NCBI GenBank assembly: GCA_008704415.1
Contig: VXIS01000133.1
Coordinates: 1 to 64,000, forward strand
Origin: Sphaerosporella brunnea
Lineage: Eukaryota; Ascomycota; Pezizomycetes; Pezizales; Pyronemataceae
Direction of reading: 5' to 3'
Length of the DNA: 64,000 bases
Both the position numbers and the translations under genes were made by a program. Below, piece after piece: positions 53,571-63,136 of this stretch (position 1 is the first letter of the stretch; every line of letters begins with the position of its first letter). The notes beneath the pieces were generated by a model. The model was not told where the DNA came from. It did not search any database and saw only the letters and a program-made list of their open reading frames with translations.

Positions 53571-54178
53571 GCGGTGCGGCATAGCGGGAGGAGGCGGGGC
53601 ACTTTCATTCACATGACCAGGAACAGCGACCAACTGGGGCGGCCGGAGGGCATGTTGAACGACATGAGCAACAGCTGGGCTTCCTATTTCGGACCCAATC
53701 GGCGCGGTTCACGTGGGCTTCCATTCTATCCCTACGCACGCGGCCCTAGTGCGCCAAGGCACCGGACACCGTCTTGCACACGCGGAGGTTGGCTACACAC
53801 TCGCCGGGGCAGAGATGGAAGTAGAGGTTTGGTTTTGTGTCGTAACTTGAGGAAGTTGGTAAGTTCGCGTTGCTTGTTGAAAAACCGCGATGGTCCTTGT
53901 CGCGGTCATTCGGGCAGATGTACGAAGAATGGAGGAATCGTCTCCTTTTATGATAAAATTCAACACTGGCGTTAGGGTTAAATCTTGATTCCAATGAAAC
54001 ACACGAATCAAGCCTGTTGCGTCTGGAGCTGGCCCTCTTGGACACCCTGACAGCCTATATTGCCTCAATGACGCCAAAGACGGTCGATGCAGGCGACTGC
54101 AACTGCGCATCTCTGCATTCCTGGTTGGCGACCTTATCGTCCAGCGTATGTCCGGACGTGCATTGACGTTAGCTGTGC
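53571..54178. other. No supportable gene
   Basis: Minus frames at 53746-54045 and 53793-54194 overlap in two frames without motifs. They may be 3' sequence of the gene at 54.2-55.0 kb. Confidence 0.35.
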
Positions 54179-54977
54179 TCAACTTTGATGACACCGCAAA
54201 CGTACCATCTGCTGCACAAGGGTGCGGGCTTCATGATTGAAGCCTTCCATAGCGGTGAACTGCTGAGCTCTAGCGGAGGCACATTCGGCGCCGATCTTGT
54301 GTCTCCTGTCGATCGGGTTGACTGAGGACGCAGAGCTGGCTGTTGAGTTGCTGCACTTGCGAGACACCGAGATGGAGCTTTGAGTATCGGAATCAGATTC
54401 GCCGGCAGTAGACATCTGCTCGACCAGCTTGCGGACATTCTCTGCGACGCTTTTGACAAAGTTGTCACACTCACTTCCAGCAGTGGCAAGTTCTCTTGTT
54501 TTTGTTGACAATAGTGTCCATTTAATATACAGACCTTCCTGTGGAGATGCCGGAATGGCTGCACTCTGAGGTTGAATTGTCGCTATCCGAATCGTATTCG
54601 GCTTCGGTTGACAACCGCGCGGTTTTATTATCGTCACCATCGGCAATTTTGGGGATGTTCTCTGCCGTCTCATCGGGGCAAGGGACCCGTAGAGTGTCAC
54701 CCTGAGGCGGGTCATAGTACTTTGTTTCGGGAAGTTCGCCCTCAGCGCGCAAACACCCCGACACGCACTGCTGCCAATGCCAAAGCCAGACGGTCTCCGG
54801 AGGAAACTGCTTCTTATCGCCGCGCGTGATCCGCCTGCCATGGAACAATACGGGTTCAGGCACAGGCATGAAAACCACCACTCGCCACGTCTTTGGATGC
54901 ACTCCCCAAAAGAAGCAATACGTTTCCTGCTTTTCTATGTGCGCTCGCTTGCTCTCTCTTGCGTTCCTAGGTACCAT
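54179..54977 (-). CDS. Hypothetical protein, possibly two exons
   Basis: The first open segment (54977 down to about 54537) contains EKQETYCFFWGVHPKTWRVV, PVLFHGRRIT, PPETVWLWHWQQCVSGCL and an acidic Ser-rich stretch (EAEYDSDSDNSTSECSHS). A possible short intron (about 54536-54497 on the plus numbering, GTCTGT...ACAAG) would join it in frame to RELATAGSECDNFVKSVAEN and a second Ser/Asp stretch (AGESDSDTQSSISVSRKCSN), ending LRCHQS at 54179. The two acidic stretches resemble each other, suggesting internal duplication. The donor is not canonical (GTCTGT) and the intron would be only 40 bp, so the model is uncertain. The Trp-rich FFWGVHP...WLWHWQQC block looks like a real domain but is not one I recognise. 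An upstream exon is possible because an acceptor-like GCAG precedes EETY. Confidence 0.4.
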
Positions 54978-55075
54978 GAATCGGATGCTTTTCGCGATTG
55001 CCGCTTCGTTGCAATCTGATATTGGCGCGTAGTGTCCGGGTTTGAATGTATATCATCAAATTGCTCCAAAACACG

Positions 55076-56109
55076 TCAAGAGATAAAAGTTTCTTTTTGG
55101 GGTGTCGAGATGGTACGTTTCCGGTGTTCTGATAACTTTGCCGCATAATGAAGGTGGGCAGAGCGATGGCTCATCCAGCACAAGTACTCCTTCCAAACTA
55201 CCCAAGTAAAACCAACCCGCTGCGTGAGTGACGAGCCGCCATCTAGAATACAGTTTTCAAGGCTCTGAGGTCTCCGGGATACAAACATGAAATGGAGGGA
55301 CAAGATCAGGTGCCGTAGTGAGTGACCATTGTGGTTTCCACAAAAATGTGTCGTGACATGTACTTTTCTAAAATACGGTGTCGGACGACAAGCAATGTAT
55401 TGGGTACCGCGTCCAAGTGACATGACAGGCACGGCCGTTTGAGCGCGATACGGAGTCGCCCACCGTGACCAAAAAAACATACCACCACCGCACAACGAAA
55501 AATACCGTCTCTTTCTCATCCGCAGCCGACTCTCCAGCGCACCTACGCTGGCAGCTCTCCCACCAGCGATGCTGCAGCGACCGACGGTGAAAGAGCATTC
55601 TTCCGCTCCCTCCCTGATTCTAGAGCCTCCGGAACCAACGGATCCCCAGCAGCTGGAAATTCTGCCTGGCTGAAAACAATGCTTAAAAACCAGAGTACGT
55701 GGACACCTTATAAGGGAAGGCGAACAGGATGACAGAAAGCGGGCTCCCGGGAATTCAACCGATGGCTTCATGCGATGAAAGGAGAGTAATATTGCTAAAA
55801 TGACGGTGCCCAGCCGGTCCAAAAATGCGGTACAAACACCCAACCCCCCCGGTGACCATTGACGTCCAGCGCTCCAGTGCAAGCGTATAGTTGGCTTACA
55901 TCGAGAAAGCTGTCGCGATCATAGCCCATCGCAATCCTGCTGGTATGCCTGGAAAATACGCTAGAACCAGTGTCAGTTGCCGTATAGCAAAGCCCTTCTA
56001 TGAACGGCAGCGGTCTCAGGCCAGCCTCCAATTCAGACTGCCTGCACTTACGGTGAATGTTGGCCAAAACCCGTTGCAGCTCCCGAGCGGGCGGGCTTGC
56101 CGCTACCAC
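55076..56109 (-). other. Long open frames of uncertain status
   Basis: A 268-codon minus frame (55882-55076) overlaps a 104-codon minus frame (56109-55795) that reads FIEGLCYTATDTGSSVFSRH and LYACTGALDVNGHRGGWVFV. The second looks more protein-like at its end, and the first at its end (HFMFVSRRPQSLENCILDGG). A frameshifted or spliced gene is possible, but no domain is recognised and splice sites were not convincing. Confidence 0.3.
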
Positions 56110-56735
56110 TCACCGAAGAGCCTAGGTAAGTTGGTCCCTGCGTGGGTGGTTGCTGAATGCGACTTCTTCAGTGGGAGAGGCAACGTTCCGGCCCGGCATA
56201 TACACAGTTGTTGGTACGTAGTTGCGAGCCGATACATGTCGATCCTGTCGGGTTGAAAGTAGAGTGATATGGGCAGTTGGACTGCGAGCTAGTAGCACGG
56301 AGCAGCACAGGTCTTGAACCCCTGGGGGCGAGTGACGAGCGGGGATAGTTCTGGCAGCTCCGAGGCCGAGTGACGAAAAGGCTGGGCCGAGGTCCGGCTG
56401 GCTTAGACCTCCCAAAGCTCAGCCTCCGGACCCGGTTCTGCCGGGCTAGGGGCAACCTTTGCCGACGCGTGATTTAAGTTTCAATGTGGATGGGGTTTTC
56501 GGTCCTTTGTATGGTTCCTTCTCTTTCTTCTGGTTGTTTAAGTACTGTACGTTTTTTCCCTCCCCGCTGCGGAGAATAGGCTAGCGGGAGTGGAGCGAGT
56601 TGGGGATGAGTATTCACCACACTGTGTAAGAGCACTCTGTCGTTTAGACAACACGTTCTGTAACCAACCGTACCTCCTACATTGGTAGCCGCACTCATTT
56701 TTGATCCAACCGGGCCTTCCAGAGGCCGGAAGATC
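56110..56735. other. No recognisable gene
   Basis: No motif-bearing frame or repeat. Confidence 0.4.
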
Positions 56736-56890
56736 AAAATGCAGAGACGCAGCGACAAGAGATGACGCAGCGACAAGAGACGACTCAGCAACAAGAGACA
56801 ATGCAGAAACATGAGACGATGCAGAAACACGAGATGACGGAGAGACAAGAGACGACGCAGCGGAAAGAAACAACGCAAACACCGACACCA
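56736..56890 (+). repeat. 18-bp minisatellite coding a Gln/Glu/Thr hexamer
   Basis: About seven units of the form GACGCAGCGACAAGAGAY. In the plus frame they encode TQRQEM, TQRQET, TQQQET, MQKHET and so on, a low-complexity helical repeat. A stop follows at about 56899 and an upstream TGA at about 56690, so it is at best a gene fragment. Confidence 0.8.
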
Positions 56891-57127
56891 CAGGCGAGGT
56901 AACATGGCAAAGTCGTAGTTTACAGAGCTACTCGCACCGATTGATGCTGCCATCACAACGGTCCATTCCCAGCGAACCGGCATGCCCAGTCTTTCGACGA
57001 CAAGGAGCAAAGCCGCAACCCCCCGACCGGCCAGCGGGTGTTGACAAGCGCTTAACCATTGACATGTGCATATTTCCCCACGAGAAACAAGTCAGCGATA
57101 TTAACATCTGGAGAGGGGTAATCCACA

Positions 57128-57820
57128 GCACTGAGTGGGTCAGGTGGGGCCGGTGATGTGGCAAGCATGACAGGTTCGGGCTGGCATAAGAAACACCTGG
57201 ATATCTGATAAGTACCGGCCGGTGCCCGATATGCTGAATTAAGGTCGGGTCGGTCATTGTGCCGAACACGGGGCCAATAAAAGCGCTAATCGTTCGGTGC
57301 TCGCCGCAGCGAAAGCGTCGAACGAAATCAAAACACTGGTCGATCCAACTCGGACGGGAGTCGGAATCAAACGGAGCAGAACTGCTGACGATTTACTCAC
57401 AAATCTGGGAGGTTCGACGCGCTTTGACGATGTTATCGAAGCCATAGAATGCCTCAAATCCTGGGCCAGGGAAGATATGGTATATGGGGCGGGTTGTAAA
57501 ATTTATCGGGTTGAGCTTATGCTGAGTGACTTGGAACAGCGGGCATAGGAGGTGGAGGGGTAGCTGGAGGTCCTTCCGGTTGTTGAATCTGTATCTAACG
57601 TTTCTGTTTCTTTCCTTGATGTATGTGTAAGCAAAAAACTACAGATGCGTGGCAGGCCCACCGGGCGCCGGATGCTTCTGGGCCTGGCGGGTGCCCGTAG
57701 GCGCCTGGGTCTCGATCCAAAAACGCTGGTAGAAAAGGGCCGTGATTTCAATAGCCCGTTTCGATCAGTGGGGTTCAGGCCGCGCTCAAACCCGGACTGG
57801 ACGGACCTTCGACAGCCCTG
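57128..57820. mobile_element. hAT element copy 3 with transposase tail, left end lost
   Basis: Homologous to the elements at 25656-26373 and 29891-30611 from GAGTGGGTCAGGT (57131) to the right end CGACAGCCCTG (57820). The first 50 bp of the family are replaced. Inside, 57297-57548 is open and reads ASNEIKTLVDPTRTG, RSRTADDLLTNLGGS and DDVIEAIECLKSWARED, a hAT C-terminal relic that the other copies lack intact. This copy therefore links the MITEs to their autonomous parent. The right flank is CTTACAAG; a matching left copy was not found. Confidence 0.7.
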
Positions 57821-58369
57821 CTTACAAGGTCCGCTATTTCACCGATGCAAATAAACTCAGGCCCGTTTGTGTCCCAGACTTGACGAATACCCAGAGGATA
57901 CCCGAAAACAGGTCATTGATCTACTCAGTATGCATGTAAAGAACGGGTAAAAGGAGAACAAAAGGCGGACAAGGCCTGAGACTCAGATCTGCCAGGCGAT
58001 CGGACAGAATGCAAATGAGACTGCAACAAAGGGGTGTTGAGGTTATATCTTGATGGCCAAGGACTTAGGGTCCGAAGCTACTACAGCAGAGAACATACAA
58101 CAGGCGAAGGTCAATCGACAGGACGGAAGCATAGATCCCAAGGTAGAACAAAGAACAAGGACGAAAGGGAATGGCTGTATATTTCCTGCAACCAGAGGTA
58201 GTGACTATCTATTGCGCTTCACTACTTATTCCCATTTTGAAATCTAACAAACAAATAAACAAATTCAATTCAACATAGGCGACTCATAGACCTGGGTTGA
58301 AAACTACCCCGTTCCGTGTACATAAGCGACAGGTCGACGTCATCTTTTCATCCTTTACTCTCTTACCCC
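57821..58369. other. No recognisable gene
   Basis: No motif-bearing frame. Confidence 0.4.
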
Positions 58370-59263
58370 TTGATCAATAGCAACTCTCTACCTGGGTCGC
58401 TCTGTGTCGTGAGCATAAGGTAAGTGGGGAAGGGGGGGTTGATGGCTTTGTGCGGCAGGTTGAAGGAAGCGCAGCAAGCGAGCAGCCCTTTCCATGTGTG
58501 CATGAAGTTGGTGTGGTCTATGGTGAGGTGCCCCTTTGCGCAGACGGCAAAAATGGGCAAGGTAGCGTTGCAACAGGCGGTGGAATGGCCGTAGAGCTGA
58601 CGCATGCTACAGCGAGTGGTTTGGTCAAACGAGATGTATCCGGTAAGGTCACAGCAAATGTTGAAAACGAACAGTTGTGAGGGGCCTACAGTCATGTTGA
58701 TGCTGGAACCGCGAAGGGTAATCACCGTGGAAGAGGCCTTCTGTCCTGCACACCAATTGGGCGTAGTGAGCCATCAAGGGGTTTACCCCATTTGAATTTC
58801 GGCGTGGAGCATATAGAGTTCATTGCATATGCCTTCGGGTGTGGAATTGACGGGGACTCCGTGTAAAATGAAGCCAGTCCACTTCTCTTCAACAAAGAAG
58901 GAACTGGGGAACCGTACTAGGTTTAAGGTCGATTGCCGAATGCCCAGGTAAGGCTCATAGTCGAGCCCTTGTTTTTGAGCCCCACTGTGGACACAACGGA
59001 ATCGTACTGGCTGGGAGAGGCGCCGGCAGTGTGATATCTTTGTTGTTTTCGATTGTGTGGTTGACAGCTCTCCGTGCGTGATTGGCAACAACGGCAGCAT
59101 CATCGGGAGCCCTATCAAGCTGAAACGTGCTTTTTCTCTCAGCGATGCCGTGGGGTTTAGGAGCACAGTAGCCTTGGACCTTCGTTTTTTGTGGGTAACG
59201 GTGGTAAACCTGCCTTCCGTTTGCTGGAGAACAACTTTGACAGAAAGCTGGGGGACGTTTCAT
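58370..59263 (-). pseudogene. LINE ORF1 (gag-like) remnant with zinc knuckles
   Basis: Minus-strand frames give RFRCVHSGAQKQGLDYEPY, EKWTGFILHGVPVNSTPEGI (58900-58830), a stretch ending TVGPSQLFVFNICCDLTGYI (58690-58625), CSMRQLYGHSTACCNATLPI, FAVCAKGHLTIDHTNFMHTW and CCASFNLPHKAINPPFPTY. The order W--FLLHGVP, then C-x2-C/Q-x-GH-x4-C knuckles with CAVCA-GHLT-DH, is that of the ORF1/gag protein of fungal non-LTR elements, which binds the element RNA. Some knuckle Cys are lost (SM for x-C, IF for x-C), and frames change near 58730-58780, so it is non-functional. No RT follows on the minus strand. Confidence 0.6.
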
Positions 59264-59620
59264 GGCGGGCTGGACAGAGTAAGCTTATGAGGGGGCTGCC
59301 GCTCGGAAAGCAGGCGGTGGCGGTGCGGTTTCCAGCACGGCAGGGTTCGGGATCGGAACGTTATGGATGAGTTTGCTATCTGCTGTTCACTAAGTCCACG
59401 ATGTGGACAATGTCTGATTGGTGGGATGAGGATTGGTCGGAGTTCAGACGATGTTGGGGTCTTTGTCTTTGAGTCTCATTCGAGCGGGTTGAAGGGTATT
59501 TGACCAAATGATCGAATATCGAGGGGTCCAAATACGGACTTCGGAGGGGGGATTTTATATAAAATAACGGTCACTACAAAGAAAAAACTCAAAAACAGGT
59601 CAGTGATCAACTCTGTATTT
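59264..59620. other. No recognisable gene
   Basis: Spacer between LINE ORF1 and MULE remnants. TAACGGTCACTACAAAG near 59567 recalls GCGGTCACTACTTAACG at 61834, a possible terminal motif, not verified. Confidence 0.35.
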
Positions 59621-59629
59621 ATTGATCAT

Positions 59630-60708
59630 CGTCGATACGATTGGGGCTGCTTGAAACGCTGTGTTGGATGAAGACAAAGAGAATGAAGGTGGGAAAAGCT
59701 CGCCGCTTTTATAGCTAACGACGCCAAATAGACGGCGTTATAACATACGGCATATGGCCAGCATAACCCCCCAAAACATTCAATGCACCGGGGTTTCTCC
59801 AAATCCACGGGATAACTGGCTTTGTCGTGGGTCTGAGTGACCTGTGCTGCTCATTCGTACCTGATTTGATCTCGCGCAGTCACAAATGGCCGATTAGCCG
59901 TCCCGAGCGGGCTGTGAAGATATGCTTCGTGCAGGCCAACATTTTCTGAGCTGATTACAAATGCGTCAAGTGAGAGCGGATTTTGTTAACCTATACAGTG
60001 TCAGGAAGATCAAGAATGGAGAGTCGGCGTATTTCCAGCAATTTACTGTTGACAGACACAACAATGTTGGATGTCGAATGTGCATAGCGGGTAGCAGGAA
60101 AATGTGATAATGCCCACTGAGTTGCAGGAATGTTTTTGATGTTGGCTAAGGCTTTTTGGTTTATCTGCTTCAAATCGTCCTTGGTTTTGCGGACAGCCTT
60201 GCGTGACTGAGTCTTTGCCATCTTCCAAAACACATCTTTGGCCTGCACTCCGCCGTAGGAAGTTTCCGCCACATGCTAACAGCAGAACGAGGGGTGAGCA
60301 TTAGGAAAGATGTCTTCAGCTGCAAGAGGTTCCTTATCCCAATCGTTGATGAGGGTGAAATTGTGATCCAGTTGGGCAAGCTTTGCAAGTGCACTATTGA
60401 GTATAAATTATCAGCTGCAAGATAGAGAGCTCCACCGTGTCCCAGGCTCTGCACATCTCCAGGCGCAACAGCACGAACGCCAACGATTCTTTGTCCTCGC
60501 TTTCAACGACTGCCCAAGCTATCTTGGCCCGCTCGTTGTTGCCATCAATAGTTGTTCCAACGAGGAGAACTTGCACGAATGTTGCCTTCTCTAATGGAAC
60601 AATTACCGTGCGTCCATCGGGCCCAGATAGCAAATTTTGCTCGCAATAGGTATGGGTAGCTATCCGACGGATAGCTCCAGCCATAGATGATGAAGGCTGT
60701 TGAGACAT
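59630..60708 (-). pseudogene. Mutator-like (MULE) transposase remnant
   Basis: Starts MSQQPSSSMAGAIRRIATHT at 60708. The catalytic-core segment VLLVGTTIDGNNERAKIAWA then VVESEDKESLAFVLLRLE (about 60560-60460) matches the MULE core around the first catalytic Asp (GIDGNN). It continues LAKLAQLDHNFTLINDWDKE and EDIFPNAHPSFCC-HVAE (second conserved region), in which TAG replaces a sense codon near 60278. Then come FWKMAKTQSRKAVRKTKDDL and PATRYAHSTSNIVVSVNSKL, the typical region after the core. At 59808-59700, DLEKPRCIECFGGLCWPYAV resembles a decayed SWIM zinc finger (CSC-F---G-PC-HA). Stops and frameshifts make it dead. A 5' leader/terminal repeat abuts its start codon. Confidence 0.75.
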
Positions 60709-60875
60709 AGAGTATGACTCTCTGGTGGATCCGAGTATGAACTAGTGATATACTAGTGCTCGTTTCTGCCTCTTAAGGGACCAGCAACTCGCACTTAGCT
60801 CTGTGCCTTGCAATATATCTCTTCTACCCACATCTTAGTGTCGCTGCGTCCAGAACTTGCTGTCAACAAAGGCCC
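60705..60875 (-). repeat. MULE terminal/leader repeat, copy 4 (attached to gene)
   Basis: On the minus strand runs from GTTGACAGCAAGTTCTGGAC through GTGGGTAGAAGAGATATATT, CAGAGCTAAG, CTTAAGAGGCAGAAACG and TTCATACTCGGATCC to AGAGTCATACTCTATGTCTC, where ATG opens the transposase. Copies without the gene lie at 1.2, 7.4 and 16.0 kb. It may be the terminal inverted repeat with promoter of this MULE. Confidence 0.65.
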
Positions 60876-60917
60876 CCTCCCCCCTTGGCTATAATAGAAG
60901 CGCGATAGCAAAATAAA

Positions 60918-61217
60918 TTGTCATCTTTTTCGTCGCTCTCGGCTCTAACCCCAAACGCTCTTGCTACAGCCATGAATTTCTGCGACCAGGTGTTTTTGAT
61001 CGGACTCTATTTGCACCTTGATGCTTTGCGCCAACCGGAGCTCGCTTTGCTATTCACCACCGTTGTTTTTGCGGGGTATAACGAAGATTGTCGCCGAGCC
61101 GTGAGATTTTACCTGACCAGAGGCGATCTGGCACCCAACTCTCGCGAGGGGACGGGGTCGCAGTTCATGTATGCCAGCGCAAATGACCGCGCGTTCGTGA
61201 CCACGATGGGATTTGAA
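60918..61217 (+). pseudogene. PIF/Harbinger-type transposase N-terminal fragment
   Basis: The plus frame contains MNFCDQVFLIGLYLHLDALR, CRRAVRFYLTRGDLAPNSRE and ASANDRAFVTTMGFEM. It is homologous, including the upstream 80 bp, to the remnant at 63.1-64.0 kb. The phrase NDRAF-TTMG is typical of the N-terminal part of fungal DDE_4 (PIF/Harbinger-like) transposases. The frame ends with TAG at once after TTMGFEM, where the sequence switches to unrelated DNA. Confidence 0.6.
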
Positions 61218-61219
61218 AT

Positions 61220-61705
61220 GTAGGTATCGGCCTCGGCCCCATGGTCGCGCGGCATGTCGGACCCGTGCCTCACGGCCACTGTTAATTTCCAGCGGGCCCG
61301 CTCAATGCCCACCATGGCTGCTCTCAGACCGGCATCTTCCTTGTCATTTGGGGCCTTCTGAGAGCATCGGGCAATAGCAACGTTGGCTTTTGGGTCAATA
61401 TCGCACGTGAAGCACACTATTCTATTTCACTGCTATCCCATAATTTCCCGACTTGCTATCTGATGGAACACGAAATGAGCGGCCGCTAGACTGCAAGAAG
61501 CATATGCGGCGAGAAGAGGAAATACCGAGCGTCTGAGGGAGATTAGGAAGAAGTCGGATATCCTGGTGGCAGTTGGAGATTGCGGATTGCGCGATCCTCT
61601 GTATGGTTGTTTCCTTCTTGTTCCGTTTACTTCCGCGGAATGCAGGATTTTGGTGCATATAAGGAGGCTTTGAGCACCTCGGTGAAAGGAGTCAAGCAAA
61701 AGCAC
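61220..61705 (-). pseudogene. FAR1-like DNA-binding fragment of a MULE
   Basis: The minus frame has IVCFTCDIDPKANVAIARCS, QKAPNDKEDAGLRAAMV and ERARWKLTVAVRHGSD. This layout (C-D--K followed by a basic linker, C/A--A and WKLTV---H) is that of the FAR1/WRKY-like zinc domain that starts many MULE proteins, with several ligands lost. Upstream frames to 61705 add no motif. It belongs to a different MULE lineage from the one at 62.2-62.4 kb. Confidence 0.4.
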
Positions 61706-61849
61706 TTGTACCTCATTTCGGAGCTCCCATGGCTGCGCCTACCACCCAATATATCATTCTGTCTATCATTATCCGGCCCCCTATAGACTTACGGGGAGTG
61801 TGGTCCAATGTATGAATCATCACAGTTTAAAAACAGCGGTCACTACTTA

Positions 61850-62450
61850 ACGATCTTTTTTGAGGCAGTCAGGTACACAAACAACCGCTGAAACGTGGAC
61901 GGTTTGGTACTTGTGCTCAAAATTTCGATGCGTACTCTTTAACGTCTCGATGCAGGCGGAGAGAAGCTGAAATTCCCGGCATTCCACCGCCGATCCACAA
62001 TTATGTGGTGCCTTCAGCGGCTTTATCTTGCGCGGTACTTAATTTCCTGCCCCAATGCATCTGGGTGGCTTCTTGTTTCTGCTTAGGTCAATAACTCCCA
62101 AGAGCTTCGGTACGGCAGTCTTCAAAAAGAAGTGCTGGGTGACCGAATCTAGCAGGGTTGGGCGGTCACTATACACAACGTATGGGTTGTCACAACATTT
62201 GTAGTCTGAACCTTTTCAAGCAGTGGCTATAGGAGTGCATGAACCTTGAAGTCGCACCCTTTTGAGGTTCGGCAAACCACAGAGTTCTTGCGGTCAGAGT
62301 GTTCAAAGCGGACACCAAATCCTGCAACGGCAGCCCAAGTGTGGATTCTTGCCTTGAAGTCCTGAAAAGCACTCAACAGCTCCCGTTCCTCCAGCACTTT
62401 TCTTTGGACTGTCACGTTCAAGAGGTTTGAACCCGCTGCATCCACATTAC
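61850..62450 (-). pseudogene. MULE N-terminal domain fragment, copy 2
   Basis: The minus frame 62445-62230 reads VLEERELLSAFQDFKARIHT, WAAVAGFGVRFEHSDRKNSV, VCRTSKGCDFKVHALL. This is the N-terminal FAR1-like module of Mutator-like transposases (a length of about 45 residues ending C-F-V-A). A stop follows. The sequence down to 61850 is decayed. Copy 1 lies at 15.0 kb. Confidence 0.5.
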
Positions 62451-63130
62451 ATGCATCTTAGTCCTCAGACACCGTTTCGATCTTGAGGGTGGGCAAATTG
62501 CCAACGCGCTGGAAAGAAAAGCAGCAGTATAGAGAGTGCATGAAGATGCATCGGTGGGAGGGGGTTTGTTGTAACGCAATGAGCGTTGTACGTCGGGTGG
62601 CTGCCGGGATGAGATGGAGTTGGTAGTATACCCAGCGGGTGGTAAGGTGATAGTACACCCACGGCATGCGGTGATGGAATAGAGGAGATTCTACATTCAA
62701 TGGGGGTTGACATCCACGGAATGAGCGATCGCTCATGTTGTGGCATCCAGAACAACCTAAGGTTTGTGTGGTATCCTGCTGTGTTCAAGGTTTTGGGGGT
62801 CTATGCTAAACATACGACGTATAACATGAGGTTAAAGCCTGGTAATCAATTTGTAAAACAAGGAAAAGATGGTGATAAGACCTACACAGTATGCCGTGAG
62901 AAGGCTCAAAGATTGAAAGTAGGTAGTCAAGGGAGATACGAAAACACGGAGTATAATGTCATTATAGTGCAGGATCTCCAATAATTCTTTCAGAGCCGGA
63001 TAGAAAATTGTCCACTGCATGGATAGGTGTATCCACCTCTGCGCGTTGGCTCCTTAGATCCTGTGGATAGATAAAGGGGAACTCCTCCTATCTCACGATT
63101 TCTTCTACAGTAGCCCTTTACATACGGGCA
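62451..63130. other. No supportable gene
   Basis: A plus frame at 62700-62984 (VFKVLGVYAKHTTYNMRLKP) is open for 94 codons but unrecognised. The stretch around 62600-62680 has short direct repeats (GGTAGTATACCCAGCGGGTG / GATAGTACACCCACGG). Confidence 0.35.
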
Positions 63131-63136
63131 AAGATG

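Noticed and set aside
55076..55882. 268-codon minus ORF as a confident gene
   Set aside because: No domain, and a competing frame looks more protein-like at the upstream end; listed only as uncertain.
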